Below the pieces are notes generated by a model. The model saw only the letters and a list, made by a program, of their open reading frames with translations, was not told the DNA's origin and made no database searches. This document shows positions 1 through 8,952 of a stretch of 64,000 bases of DNA, piece by piece; the first letter of the stretch is position 1, and each line of letters opens with the position of its first letter. The position numbers and the translations under genes were made by a program. The DNA is from JAEYZS01 sp964469265 (GTDB taxonomy: Bacteria; Bdellovibrionota; Bdellovibrionia; Bdellovibrionales; JAEYZS01). The stretch lies in contig CAYXYF010000003.1 in NCBI GenBank assembly GCA_964469265.1, forward strand, positions 1-64,000, given 5' to 3'.

Positions 1-664
1 TATTTTTGATCATATGAAGGCATCCCACAAAGCCAACCTCTTCAGCTCTTGTGAAGACTGCAATGGCTGGTACTTTTTGTTTTTTAAGATCAATCAATGC
101 GCCTAGTGCCATCACACAGCCTGCAAGGTCATCAGCGCACTTGGTGTGAACAAAATTTTTCTTTAGTTTATAGCCATCGAAATTAAAGGCACCAAAGTAG
201 TTTTTCTTATGAACCTGTTTTTCATCTAAAGGCTTTAAGGTTTCAATTTCAAAAGGAATTCCTTCTCTGTGGTTTCCTGCTTCAAAGTTTCTGATAAACC
301 CTTTTAGGTATTTATCGCCATCTTCAAATGCGGGGTCGTCTTGGCAAGAAATTCGTACGGGCTTTCCTTCCATTTGTGCAAAGGGCGCTCCGCCATACCA
401 AACAGCCTCATAGAGGTTTTCAGTGAGTGTTTTAGTAATCACAAAACCTGGATGATCGGTGTGTGCGAAAAATGCAACATGCGTTTTCGCCAGCAATTGT
501 TTTCGAGATTTCACACCCGCGATGATCTGGCCCACGCTGTCTTCAAAGAAGGGAACTTTGTTGTCTTGAAGAATAGTTTTAAGTTCTTCCAAAACAAAAC
601 GCTCACGAAAGGGCGCTGTTGGCTGATTAAAAATTCTTTCCACTAAAGATGGGGTAGAGTTCAT
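1..664 (-). CDS. M42-family metallo-aminopeptidase, N-terminal part (gene cut by window edge)
   Basis: From an ATG at 664 an open frame of 221 codons runs leftward to the window edge, so the C-terminal part is missing. The order of motifs fits the M42 (FrvX/TET) co-catalytic zinc aminopeptidases: HTDHPG at residues 68-73 supplies a first zinc histidine, KCADDLAG near 175-182 the bridging aspartate, and TRAEEVGFVG near 205-214 the Glu-Glu pair (catalytic base and zinc ligand). No signal peptide is visible, so it should act in the cytoplasm on short peptides. It is divergent from the SRPBCC gene with about 28 bases between starts. The family call rests on motifs; the missing last zinc histidine lies outside the window. 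Confidence 0.8.
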   Translation of the reverse strand, partial: MNSTPSLVERIFNQPTAPFRERFVLEELKTILQDNKVPFFEDSVGQIIAGVKSRKQLLAKTHVAFFAHTDHPGFVITKTLTENLYEAVWYGGAPFAQMEGKPVRISCQDDPAFEDGDKYLKGFIRNFEAGNHREGIPFEIETLKPLDEKQVHKKNYFGAFNFDGYKLKKNFVHTKCADDLAGCVMALGALIDLKKQKVPAIAVFTRAEEVGFVGCLHMIKN

Positions 665-692
665 AAGCTAAATCCTTTAAATTTTTCTAAAG

Positions 693-1157
693 ATGCGATA
701 CATTCAAATCATGGCGCATGTTCAGTATTCAAGTGTAATTCCAGTTCCAAAAAACGATCTCTATGAGTTTCTATCAGACTATCGTAAACGTCCACGCATT
801 ATGCCCACCGACATACAGTTAGAGCTCACATCCGTACCAGTAGAGCTTAAAACAGGGGCTAGGTATGACTTTAAAGTCACACGCTTTGGGATTAGCTCAG
901 CCGTTACGGTGGAAATTGAAGAGTGCGAACCTTATAAAATGGTCGTTGAAAGATCTCAGAACTCTTTTTTTGAGGAATGGACTAACACCATTCTCTTTGA
1001 GGAGCACGGAGAAAGCGCCACCCTTATTACCACGATTATTGATTATAAACTCTCATACGGAGTTTTGGGGACTTTGGCAGACGACCTATTTGTGAAAGGG
1101 GATATGCAAAGAATCTTAGTTTTTAGCCATAATAAGGTAAAAAGCTTCTTTGACTGA
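693..1157 (+). CDS. SRPBCC (START-like) ligand-binding family protein
   Basis: A 154-residue soluble protein with the shape of the SRPBCC/polyketide-cyclase fold: an opening strand (VQYSSVIPVPKNDLYEFLSDY), a middle with alternating beta strands (TSVPVELKTGARYDFKV) and a long C-terminal helix rich in Lys and Phe. These proteins hold a hydrophobic ligand in a cavity; the ligand here cannot be told. No signal peptide is visible. The start is uncertain: an in-frame ATG at 711 gives a beginning (MAHVQYSS) more usual for the family, and neither site has a clear ribosome binding site. It stands alone, divergent from the M42 peptidase. Confidence 0.7.
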   Translation: MRYIQIMAHVQYSSVIPVPKNDLYEFLSDYRKRPRIMPTDIQLELTSVPVELKTGARYDFKVTRFGISSAVTVEIEECEPYKMVVERSQNSFFEEWTNTILFEEHGESATLITTIIDYKLSYGVLGTLADDLFVKGDMQRILVFSHNKVKSFFD

Positions 1158-1241
1158 TACTTTTTTCTCTGCTGTAACTTTTTTTTCCATGTAATATCTT
1201 TTCGGCTCCGTCTGTTAGTTGGCCAATAGCTAACCGCACAG

Positions 1242-1264
1242 TAATTTGCCCTCAGGGTAAATTA
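1242..1264 (+). promoter_or_regulatory. Short inverted repeat in the leader of the deacetylase gene
   Basis: Ten bases (TAATTTGCCC) pair with GGGTAAATTA across a three-base loop, with one mismatch. The dyad lies just upstream of the ribosome binding site GGGGTAAG (1271-1278) of the gene starting at 1284. It could be an operator or a leader hairpin; there is no T-run, so it is not a terminator. Confidence 0.3.
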
Positions 1265-1283
1265 AAACGTGGGGTAAGTTATA

Positions 1284-2273
1284 GTGAAGTTTTTAGGCCC
1301 ATTATTGGTTCTTTTGGCGATCGGGTGTTCAAAAAAGCAAACTACTAGAGTCCTTCTTGACCAGATACAAACTGACCTCATCATAGCCACAGACATCCAT
1401 GATTATGAAGATAATTACGTCAGCACCCGCTCAGAGGAGCTCTTAGAGATTTACGAAGAAAACCCTGACGATGTTTGTCTGGTCTTAAATAGTTTAGATT
1501 CTGACGAACTCATCAACTACCGTGAAGTTTTTGAAGAGGTTCAATCAGAAATTCGATGCGCAAACTACGCCGTAAGAAAAATTGAAAACTACTATAGCCA
1601 ACATTTTTCTCAAAACTTATGGACCCCTCAAAAGGACCCAAAAAGCAGTATCGCCTCTAAAGTTGAGATTTTAGATCAGCCACTCTCAATGCCAAAACAA
1701 AGCCAGCTTCCTAATAAGGTTGTAAATCTCACATTTGATGATGGCCCACACGCATCCCTTACTGAAAAACTCCTAGATACCCTTGATAACTACAACGTGA
1801 AGGTCAACTTCTTTGTCGTCGGAAGTAACGTCAGAGCTTATCCCCATCTGCTAAAAAAGTCCGCAGAGCGTGGACACTCCATCGGTGGTCACTCCATGAC
1901 CCATTCTGATCTTGCTGCCAAAAATTTTGAAAGCGCGAAAGCAGAAATTAACGGGGTTATGAACCTTATAGGATCAGTGCTTGGGGGATATGATCCCTAT
2001 TTTAGGTTTCCGTTTGGTTCAAGAACTCGAACATTACGAAACTATCTTGTTCAAACAAACATCGCAGACTTTTTTTGGAACATAGACACTCTCGATTGGA
2101 AACATAAAAACCCAGATTCTTTATTAAGATACGCCATCGATCAAACCGCAAAAACGGGTAGAGGTGTTGTCTTGTTTCATGACATCCAACCGCAAACCAT
2201 TGCGATCATGCCACAGTATTTAAAATACTTAGAGCATGCTGGGTTTCAGACGATTGTTTATTATCCGAAGTGA
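1284..2273 (+). CDS. Polysaccharide deacetylase (NodB domain) lipoprotein
   Basis: The 329-residue protein begins with a lipoprotein signal (lipobox LAIGC, Cys15), followed by about 120 residues of acidic linker and then a carbohydrate esterase 4 domain. All five catalytic motifs are present: TFDDGP near residue 150 (metal and base Asp), HSMTH near 202 (metal histidines), RFPFGSR near 241, DTLDW near 271 and VVLFHD near 294. Such enzymes de-N-acetylate peptidoglycan or other N-acetylhexosamine polymers; in Bdellovibrio, peptidoglycan deacetylases mark prey wall, but which substrate this one uses is inference. The start is GTG at 1284, behind GGGGTAAG. It is monocistronic and converges with the metallopeptidase at 2286. 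Confidence 0.88.
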   Translation: MKFLGPLLVLLAIGCSKKQTTRVLLDQIQTDLIIATDIHDYEDNYVSTRSEELLEIYEENPDDVCLVLNSLDSDELINYREVFEEVQSEIRCANYAVRKIENYYSQHFSQNLWTPQKDPKSSIASKVEILDQPLSMPKQSQLPNKVVNLTFDDGPHASLTEKLLDTLDNYNVKVNFFVVGSNVRAYPHLLKKSAERGHSIGGHSMTHSDLAAKNFESAKAEINGVMNLIGSVLGGYDPYFRFPFGSRTRTLRNYLVQTNIADFFWNIDTLDWKHKNPDSLLRYAIDQTAKTGRGVVLFHDIQPQTIAIMPQYLKYLEHAGFQTIVYYPK

Positions 2274-2285
2274 GCACTAGCGATT

Positions 2286-4145
2286 TTATTTCCAGCATGA
2301 TTTTGGATTATCAAGCATTATTCTACTTTGGATATAACGATCGCACACCGCAGGCACAGTCCCACGCATTGTTTTTTCAACATGGATCAATCTAAAGAAG
2401 GGACTTGAGTGAGGCTTGTCTTTAGATTCTTTGGTGTCTTCTGACTCAAGAAAGCAGGCATGATTATTTCCGCTTGGTCCCTCTAAAACCGCAGATACAA
2501 GATCTGAATAATCTTCCGAGACAAAATTATTCACAGGCATGTGCGGATTTGCGTGGTTCTCGTTTAAACATTTATTGAGGTCGAGTCTTTTACGCATAGA
2601 TTCTTCAGACACATTCTGCGCAAACTCTTGATCAATGATATGTCCTAGCTCGTGGGCCATAATAGCGCGGCCAGCAGCCGAATCCATCGTACTGCCACGG
2701 CCTACAGTAATGACACCTTTAGTTCCATAAGTTGCATCACTGATCATGGTTGTAGCCCCGTGGTTACAAATCGCACGTGTATGTGGAATGACTTCTTTCA
2801 TTATAAATCTATTCACCTCTTGCGCACTGTCGATCTTAAACCGCATCATCGAAAATAACCCAATCGCTTCGGCTTTGCGTTCATCCCCTGTACCTTCGTT
2901 TTTCGCAGATTGATTTTGTCGGTGTTGTTGAAACTGTATCTCAGAATTAAGATTAGCCATAAAACCGTCTTTATCAAGGGTATAGAAGCTCGCCCTATCA
3001 ACGGCTTTTCCGATTTTCTTTGCTGTTTCAGATGACATTTTTTTTAAAATTCGTTCTTTAGCTGTGGACTTTAATTCAGCCGCAACTTCATTTAATTTTT
3101 GATGAACACTACTGTCAGGCAAGGTCATATAAGTCGATAACAGGCGTATTGCGCAAGCGCCTATAAAATTTTTGTAAACCGCGGCGTTTTCAAAAGTCCT
3201 AAATTGATGTGAAAGCTCTGAAACTTGTGTGGCCAGTTTGTCTGAAAGTGCGAAGTTTTCTGCAGATTCTATATTTAAATCCGTTTTTAAGTTCTTGGTT
3301 ATAGGATCATTGGCAAACTCAGTCATTGTCCGCAAGAAGCCCTCTGTGCGGACCAAGGATGAGAGTTCCTGGACATCAACGTTGGCTCCTGATTTATAAG
3401 CCCTATAAGTGGGGGAATTACGAAAGCCATCCAACTCCTGAATGAAAGAAGGCATTGCTTTAGCCAGATCTGTCTTTAAGAATGCGATCCGGGCTTCTTC
3501 GTATTTTCTAAACTCTTGGTCTACTGCATCTCTTATCGGGATGCTTTTGTACTCGTGAGCAAAGTGGACATCAGGGGAGTCAGCAAGAAAATTCATTGTT
3601 GTGTTGATGTGCTTGGCAAATTGATCTCGTAAAGCAACCTGCGAAACTTTAAGCTGCGGCGGTAAGTGTTCTAAATCTTCTTTAGAACTTAGATGGATTA
3701 ACTTCAGAGTTAGGGCCCATTTTTGCACTTCTGTGTTATCGGATAGGTCCTTTGATTTTAAAATATTATCAAAATATTCGATATTACTTTTAAAGTTTGC
3801 AATCTCAGCGTTGCCGAGCTCTTTGATTGCAGACGAGAGTGCTTCAAAAACTTTTCTAATTTCGGGTTCATTGACCCTTTGTAGTATCTTTTGGTTTTCT
3901 TCCTGCTCTAATTCAACATATGATTTTGATATCTTCCCCTTAGCGCAGATTTCTTGAATGCATCTTTTTTGTAATTGGAACGGTGAGCAGTTTTCGCAAA
4001 GAGGATCTTCAACGGGCGCGCTCATCTGGTGCACGTAATCTTGAGCTGTTTGTAGGGACTGGATTGCATCCGTTGCTGGATCCGCTAGAACTGCGTTTGG
4101 TAAAAAACTTAGTAAAAATAAAACGGCTAAAGCTATTTTGCGCAT
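2286..4145 (-). CDS. Secreted HExxH zinc metallopeptidase, large, possibly M13-like
   Basis: A 619-residue protein with a signal peptide (cleavage probably after VLA near residue 21), a Cys pair region (CENCSPFQLQKRC), a long helical middle and a C-terminal metalloprotease core. The zinc motif is MAHELGHIID at about residues 494-503; SEDYSD some 43 residues later contains an ExxxD pattern, as in gluzincins of the M13 type. The N-terminal 450 residues match nothing I recognise. Scattered cysteines suggest disulfides and a periplasmic or extracellular site. Its start overlaps the end of the small gene 4133-4519 by 13 bases, implying translational coupling. The peptidase role rests mainly on one motif plus secretion. 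Confidence 0.6.
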   Translation of the reverse strand: MRKIALAVLFLLSFLPNAVLADPATDAIQSLQTAQDYVHQMSAPVEDPLCENCSPFQLQKRCIQEICAKGKISKSYVELEQEENQKILQRVNEPEIRKVFEALSSAIKELGNAEIANFKSNIEYFDNILKSKDLSDNTEVQKWALTLKLIHLSSKEDLEHLPPQLKVSQVALRDQFAKHINTTMNFLADSPDVHFAHEYKSIPIRDAVDQEFRKYEEARIAFLKTDLAKAMPSFIQELDGFRNSPTYRAYKSGANVDVQELSSLVRTEGFLRTMTEFANDPITKNLKTDLNIESAENFALSDKLATQVSELSHQFRTFENAAVYKNFIGACAIRLLSTYMTLPDSSVHQKLNEVAAELKSTAKERILKKMSSETAKKIGKAVDRASFYTLDKDGFMANLNSEIQFQQHRQNQSAKNEGTGDERKAEAIGLFSMMRFKIDSAQEVNRFIMKEVIPHTRAICNHGATTMISDATYGTKGVITVGRGSTMDSAAGRAIMAHELGHIIDQEFAQNVSEESMRKRLDLNKCLNENHANPHMPVNNFVSEDYSDLVSAVLEGPSGNNHACFLESEDTKESKDKPHSSPFFRLIHVEKTMRGTVPAVCDRYIQSRIMLDNPKSCWK

Positions 4146-4519
4146 TTCACTTTCTCGTTCACATCAAATGCGAAAACTTGCTTTGGAACATCTTGCAAAA
4201 ATTTTCCAAGCTTTCCGTGCGGGTTTATTTTTTTAGTTTTTTGTTTGTTTTCCATATAGCTAAGAGGTTTGATATTTTTTACCTTGTTTAAACTTGAGAT
4301 GTCTTCTTTGTTAAGTTCAAAATTCGCCCAAAACAAATCAAACTGCGATCTGTTACAGTCCTTTATATTGTATGTTTTTGTTTTGTGTTTATCGGTGTAG
4401 ACGAACTTTTTCTTATCGTGTTTTATCGTGTAAGACAAGTTCTGGTAGTCGACCTTGAGATCACGTGCGAAGAGCGCACTGGGTACCACAAATGAGATTA
4501 CCAGAATCCATTTAAACAT
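4133..4519 (-). CDS. Small secreted protein of unknown function, partner of the metallopeptidase
   Basis: A 128-residue protein with a clear signal peptide (MFKWILVISFVVPSALFA), then a Lys/Tyr-rich mature part of about 110 residues without domains I recognise. It contains two cysteines (NIKDCNRS and the C-terminal KVKCAK), which could form a disulfide. It is the first gene of a two-gene minus-strand unit and overlaps the downstream metallopeptidase by 13 bases. Tight coupling to a secreted protease would suit an inhibitor, chaperone or substrate, but no sequence feature proves any of these. Confidence 0.6.
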   Translation of the reverse strand: MFKWILVISFVVPSALFARDLKVDYQNLSYTIKHDKKKFVYTDKHKTKTYNIKDCNRSQFDLFWANFELNKEDISSLNKVKNIKPLSYMENKQKTKKINPHGKLGKFLQDVPKQVFAFDVNEKVKCAK

Positions 4520-4542
4520 TCTTTAATTGTAGAGGGATTTTA

Positions 4543-4579
4543 AGCAAAAAAAAAGCCTGGTTTCTTCAACCAGGCTTTT
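4543..4579 (-). terminator. Intrinsic terminator behind queG
   Basis: A 12-base stem AAAAGCCTGGTT pairs with AACCAGGCTTTT across a five-base loop. Read on the minus strand it ends in a run of nine T, so it terminates transcription coming from queG and insulates the downstream secreted-protein pair. Confidence 0.85.
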
Positions 4580-4681
4580 AAACCACCATTTATTTACCAT
4601 GATCCTTACTTTTATTATTCTAAGCCCGTTCGAATTTTGAGTCAAAATAACTTCCGAAGAATTTTATTACTGGACCGGAGC

Positions 4682-5707
4682 CTAAAACTTTTGCAGTGCC
4701 CAATTTGCCACCTCGCCTAGTCTTTCGCAACCCGCAAATTGTAATATATTTTGTTTCAATTCAGCGAGATCAAAATGAACCGCAATTAGGATGGCGTTTC
4801 TTTTATGGGCCCATGGTTTTGCCCGATTCATGGGCGTATTTTTAAAAAAGTTCTTCAGATTTTGACTATCCATTTCAAGGATATTTTTGACCTCTGCGGC
4901 CAATTGGTTACGGTCTTTTATAGGGTCTAGCGGCATACTAAAATCAGTTTTGTAGATCTTTTGGTTCCAGGGGCAAACCTGCTGGCAAATATCGCATCCA
5001 TAAAACCATCCCTCAAATTGACCTCGAAGGTTCTCAGGGGGCGTTGTTTTAGCTTCAATTGTCCAGTACGAAATGCACTTATTAGAATCAAGGTGCCTTT
5101 CTGTGAGTGCACCAGTAGGACAACTATCGATACACTTTGTACAGCTTCCGCAGCGATCGGGATGGACATCAAGCTTTGCTGTGATCTCAAAAGTTGAATA
5201 GATTTCCCCAATAAAGAAAAACGAGCCTCGCTTTTGGTTTATTAAACAGGTGTTTTTTCCAACCCATCCCAACCCCGAGCGATAAGCAAGATCCCTTTCT
5301 AATACTGGTTTTGAATCTGTGAAGGCGATAAACTCATGATCGGGAAATTTTTCTTTAAGTATTTTGCATAAATCATTGAGTTCTTGTTGAAACCATTCAT
5401 GGTAATCTTGTTGTTTAGCATACGATGCAACTTTTAAAGCCTTTAGCGGAAAGTCTTGGTTTTGGTTTTTAAAGTATTCTCTACCAAAAACAAAAGCGGT
5501 CTTCGCTTTTTGAAGTAATAGTTGCGGATTTTCTTTCATCTCCGTGTGACGTTTAAGATATTCCATTCCTGCATGGTAATTGTTTTCTGTCCAAGTCTTG
5601 TAATAGGCCATGGTCATCGGCCGCTCAAGCGCAGCCCAGCCGTAGTGCTCAAATCCCTGGGACTCAAATATGTTTTTTAAATATTCCGTGGTCACGTTTA
5701 TAGTCAT
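4682..5707 (-). CDS. queG: Epoxyqueuosine reductase QueG
   Basis: QueG carries out the last step of queuosine synthesis in tRNA, reducing epoxyqueuosine with a cobalamin cofactor and two [4Fe-4S] clusters. The protein (341 residues from the ATG at 5707) shows the family's N-terminal part (FEHYGWAALERP), the middle LAYRSGLGWVGKNTCLI, the two ferredoxin-like cluster motifs CGSCTKCIDSCPTGAL and CDICQQVCPWN, and a short helical C-terminus. An in-frame TTG at 5731 would add eight residues; the ATG fits family starts better. It is divergent from the CCA-adding enzyme with only about 40 bases between starts, so the promoters must overlap. An intrinsic terminator follows at 4579-4543. Confidence 0.93.
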   Translation of the reverse strand: MTINVTTEYLKNIFESQGFEHYGWAALERPMTMAYYKTWTENNYHAGMEYLKRHTEMKENPQLLLQKAKTAFVFGREYFKNQNQDFPLKALKVASYAKQQDYHEWFQQELNDLCKILKEKFPDHEFIAFTDSKPVLERDLAYRSGLGWVGKNTCLINQKRGSFFFIGEIYSTFEITAKLDVHPDRCGSCTKCIDSCPTGALTERHLDSNKCISYWTIEAKTTPPENLRGQFEGWFYGCDICQQVCPWNQKIYKTDFSMPLDPIKDRNQLAAEVKNILEMDSQNLKNFFKNTPMNRAKPWAHKRNAILIAVHFDLAELKQNILQFAGCERLGEVANWALQKF

Positions 5708-5747
5708 AAATGATGACTTGGCGGAAAACAACGAATAGCTTTATATT

Positions 5748-7001
5748 ATGGACATCTTGAAAAACCATCCCCAATATCCAAAAACTATTGAGGTCTGTCA
5801 GCAGCTCAAGGCTCAAGGCTATAAAGCCTGGCTCGCAGGAGGCTGTGTTCGCGATATGCTTTTAAATATCCCCGCAAAGGACTTTGATATCGCAACTGAT
5901 GCAAAGCCCGCTCAAGTGCGCCAGATCTTTTCAACGGCCTTAGATATTGGAGAACAATTTGGAATCATGATGCTTCCAGCACAGGATACAAATGGTCAAA
6001 ACTTTCAAATTGAGATTGCAACTTTTAGGACAGACGGCGAATACATAGACGGTAGAAGGCCTGAAGAGGTCCAGTTTGCCACACCTGAACAAGACGCTTT
6101 AAGAAGAGACTTTACTGTTAACGCCATGTTTTACGATCCTTTAGAGAAAAAACTCTACGACTATGTTCATGCTCGAGAGGATCTTCAAAAAAAGATTATA
6201 AGAGCCGTAGGTGAACCCCTTAAAAGATTTGAAGAAGATAAACTTCGAATGCTTCGAGCTGTTCGGTTTGCAGCACAGTTGGATTTTGAAATTGAAGAGC
6301 AAACTTTTAAGGCGATTCAAAAAAAACGAAAAGATGTTTTGGTCGTCTCAAAAGAACGTATCTATCAAGAGTTTACAAAGCTCATGAGCTCTAAGGCTTT
6401 AATCAAGGGGCTTAGATACTTTAAGGACTCTCATTTAAACGAAGTTATTTTTGGAAGTTTTAAACATTTCAGAGACTTAGATTTAAGATTTGAAAAATCA
6501 ATTCAGCTATTAAAAAACCACAAGGAACTGACTCTTCCTATAAAATGGTCGTTATTTTTTCATCCGTACTTTGAAAATACTTTTAACTCAATTTCAGCCA
6601 TCGAGAGTTTTTTAAAGGATTATAAGTTCCCGAACAAAATCATCGATACCATCTTGTTTAATTTTAATAAGCTAAAGTGGATGGAGACCTTTTTATCTTA
6701 TAGAGACGGGGAGGTCTTAGAGTTTATCTTCTCTCCAGAAGGAAAGCAGTTCTTAAGCTATTATGCCGAACTCCCTCATTCTACTGATGATTATCAAAAC
6801 CTACAGAGGGTTTTAGCTCTTCAATCAAAATATAAAAAAATAGATCCACCATTAATCAACGGAAATGATCTTATGAATCTTGGACATCAGCCTGGTCCAA
6901 GTTTAAAGAAACTTCTGAAACTTGTTTATTACCATCAGCTTGAAAACAGAATAACAGATCGGCAAGCTCTTATAGACTGGACCAAAGCTCAGAAGTTCTA
7001 G
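5748..7001 (+). CDS. cca: CCA-adding enzyme / tRNA nucleotidyltransferase (class II)
   Basis: This 417-residue enzyme rebuilds or completes the 3' CCA end of tRNA. The class II nucleotidyltransferase head is plain: AGGCVRDMLL near residue 31, then DFDIATDAKP with the two metal aspartates, EIATFRTDGEY, RRDFTVNAMFYDP, and the neck motif RFEEDKLRMLRAVRFAAQ. The form EDxLRMLRA is more usual in CCA-adding enzymes than in poly(A) polymerase PcnB, which is the main alternative. No HD phosphohydrolase domain is visible in the C-terminal half. It begins with ATG at 5748 and is divergent from queG, another tRNA maturation gene. Confidence 0.88.
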   Translation: MDILKNHPQYPKTIEVCQQLKAQGYKAWLAGGCVRDMLLNIPAKDFDIATDAKPAQVRQIFSTALDIGEQFGIMMLPAQDTNGQNFQIEIATFRTDGEYIDGRRPEEVQFATPEQDALRRDFTVNAMFYDPLEKKLYDYVHAREDLQKKIIRAVGEPLKRFEEDKLRMLRAVRFAAQLDFEIEEQTFKAIQKKRKDVLVVSKERIYQEFTKLMSSKALIKGLRYFKDSHLNEVIFGSFKHFRDLDLRFEKSIQLLKNHKELTLPIKWSLFFHPYFENTFNSISAIESFLKDYKFPNKIIDTILFNFNKLKWMETFLSYRDGEVLEFIFSPEGKQFLSYYAELPHSTDDYQNLQRVLALQSKYKKIDPPLINGNDLMNLGHQPGPSLKKLLKLVYYHQLENRITDRQALIDWTKAQKF

Positions 7002-7067
7002 ATCTTAGTTTATCAGACTAAAGTATTTCATCAAGCCAGACGAGACAATAGGTACCAATTAATTAGT

Positions 7068-7097
7068 CTAGTGAGTGGAGTAGTAGCTGCTCACTAG
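7068..7097 (+). repeat. Inverted repeat, 8-base arms, downstream of cca
   Basis: CTAGTGAG at 7068-7075 pairs with CTCACTAG at 7090-7097. It stands just before the intrinsic terminator at 7107, so a transcript here would end with two hairpins in a row. It may be part of the cca 3' untranslated region or a small RNA. Confidence 0.5.
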
Positions 7098-7106
7098 AAG
7101 TTTCTA

Positions 7107-7138
7107 AAGCCCTCTTTAATCCCAGGAGGGCTTTTTTT
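7107..7138 (+). terminator. Intrinsic terminator
   Basis: AAGCCCTC pairs with GAGGGCTT across an 11-base loop and is followed by a run of T. It lies about 105 bases behind the cca stop codon and ends that transcript or a separate small RNA. Confidence 0.8.
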
Positions 7139-7238
7139 ATTCCTTGGGGCACGCCCAAAGCAGAGTATTGCTAGGCTTAAGTGAACTAGACTCAAATCAT
7201 GTTAATCCAAAGTCGATAAGACCTATAGAGAGGTAAAC

Positions 7239-8879
7239 ATGATTGTGAAGCATAATATTATGACCAAAGCATTTTCTCTCATCTTTGTTTTAACAGCATG
7301 TACAAATATTAATCTCGATAAACTCGACCCTGAAAAAATCAACGCCGTCAGTGAAGGTGCATTTTGTACTTATGATCCGGTTGAGAAGTTTGTTTACACA
7401 AACTACCTATTTATCATTGATTATTCAGGTAGTAATTCATCAAGTGATTCTAAAAAAGTTCGAGTCCAGCGAGCAATGGAATTTTACAATGAAAAAAAAG
7501 ACCTACCATATATTCGTTGGGGAGCCATGGGATTTGACGATGATGCCTACGGCATGATTTACGAAACAAATAAAAATGAGCCTACATTTTCTGATTCGCA
7601 AGAAGTAGTTCTTGCTGGTTTAAAACGACTTCAGGGTCAAAGACACAGTGGCTCGACAAATTATTCCTCAACCATCGATATGGCAATAGGTGCCATTGAA
7701 AAAGATATGCGCCAAAATAAACGTGATGACAATTACATCGTGTTCTTTTTAACAGATGGAATGCCTAATAGAGGTGATACTTCAACTGAAGGTTTAGTAA
7801 ATCGAGTGCAAAGACTTGTGGGTCTTAAGTCTGGGAAAGTGTTCTTTAGCTCAGCTTATTATGGCGGAGATGGAAACCCTGAAAAACTCAAGGCAATGGC
7901 ACAAGCTGGAAACGGAAAGTTTTTAGAATTTAGTAAAACCGACTCTTTAAATTTTGCAGAACTCCTTCCGCCAGGACCAGAAAAAGAAGCGTGGATTCTT
8001 AAAAATGATGCCTTCTTTGTTTATAATTTAAATTCGGCGATTTGTGAAAGGGCTGGCAATCGTTTCGCAGCAGATTCTGACGGAGACGGCGTTTGTGATC
8101 TTGATGAAATTTATTACGGTCTTGATCCTACAAAACGCTCAACACCACAGTATGTGGAGGGGCACGGACTGATTCAAACAGGGTACTCAGATTATTTCCA
8201 CCTTGCTCAAATCCAAGGTAAAATTATTTTGCCCCTGTGTAATGACCCAGAAAAATGGCAAGACGTTGATAATGATCTTCTCAACGAATGTGAAGAAAAT
8301 ATCCTCATCAATCTTACGCCAAGCGGAACAGAACACAACGGTCAGGTCTGGACTCGCGCAAACTCACTAGACCCTGATACAGACAACGACGGAATTATCG
8401 ACGGCATAGACGCAGTCGTTTTTAGAAAACATTTCGGTTGGGCTTTAGATAATCGAGTTGACAAGGATTGGGACGGAGAAGGGATCTCTGCATTTAAACA
8501 GGTCCAAGAGCACCGCAATCCTCTTGAAGATGACCGAGATGCCGAAAGGTACGACGTAGTGATCGAACCTGTCGGAATTGAAAACGGTCGATCATGTTAC
8601 TCCTACAAACAATCAAACTTGCCGCTTTATGATGTGCTGGATGTAAAAAATGAAGACGTGCATCCAATGCTTCGCAGAAAATCTGGGGAGAATGTGATTT
8701 TAGTCTACTTCATGCAAACAAAGTTTAAAGATCCGAATGGCAAAGGAATGTATATGCACAGTTTCCAAAGACTGAAGGTCGACCAAAACTACAATGGTGC
8801 GTTGGGTACTGCTGCAGGACTACAAGTTCGGGATTCAAAATTTGAAATTTACAAAACCTACGAGAAATTAAAAAAATGA
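7239..8879 (+). CDS. vWA-domain lipoprotein with thrombospondin type 3 calcium repeats
   Basis: A 546-residue lipoprotein: lipobox LTAC near residue 21, then a von Willebrand factor A domain from about residue 48 to 245, with the metal-site motif DYSGS (DxSxS) and the later FLTDGMPNRGD carrying a second metal Asp. Behind it come Asp-rich calcium-binding repeats of the TSP3 type (DSDGDGVCDLDE, DPDTDNDGIIDG, DKDWDGEG), including a Cys pair. It should sit at the outer membrane surface or face the periplasm and bind a protein partner through the metal site. The start at 7239 has a strong ribosome binding site (GAGAGGT); an ATG seven codons later would also give a lipoprotein. It may be cotranscribed with the next two genes. 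Confidence 0.8.
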   Translation: MIVKHNIMTKAFSLIFVLTACTNINLDKLDPEKINAVSEGAFCTYDPVEKFVYTNYLFIIDYSGSNSSSDSKKVRVQRAMEFYNEKKDLPYIRWGAMGFDDDAYGMIYETNKNEPTFSDSQEVVLAGLKRLQGQRHSGSTNYSSTIDMAIGAIEKDMRQNKRDDNYIVFFLTDGMPNRGDTSTEGLVNRVQRLVGLKSGKVFFSSAYYGGDGNPEKLKAMAQAGNGKFLEFSKTDSLNFAELLPPGPEKEAWILKNDAFFVYNLNSAICERAGNRFAADSDGDGVCDLDEIYYGLDPTKRSTPQYVEGHGLIQTGYSDYFHLAQIQGKIILPLCNDPEKWQDVDNDLLNECEENILINLTPSGTEHNGQVWTRANSLDPDTDNDGIIDGIDAVVFRKHFGWALDNRVDKDWDGEGISAFKQVQEHRNPLEDDRDAERYDVVIEPVGIENGRSCYSYKQSNLPLYDVLDVKNEDVHPMLRRKSGENVILVYFMQTKFKDPNGKGMYMHSFQRLKVDQNYNGALGTAAGLQVRDSKFEIYKTYEKLKK

Positions 8880-8952
8880 AGTACGGACCAGATTTATTGT
8901 TCGCACTTTTTTTTCTATTTAATTTTTTCCTGAAAGCCGATAGTATAGAACT

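Noticed and set aside
341..646. Plus-strand open frame of 101 codons near the left edge
   Set aside because: It is opposite the M42 peptidase, whose zinc motifs are plain on the minus strand.
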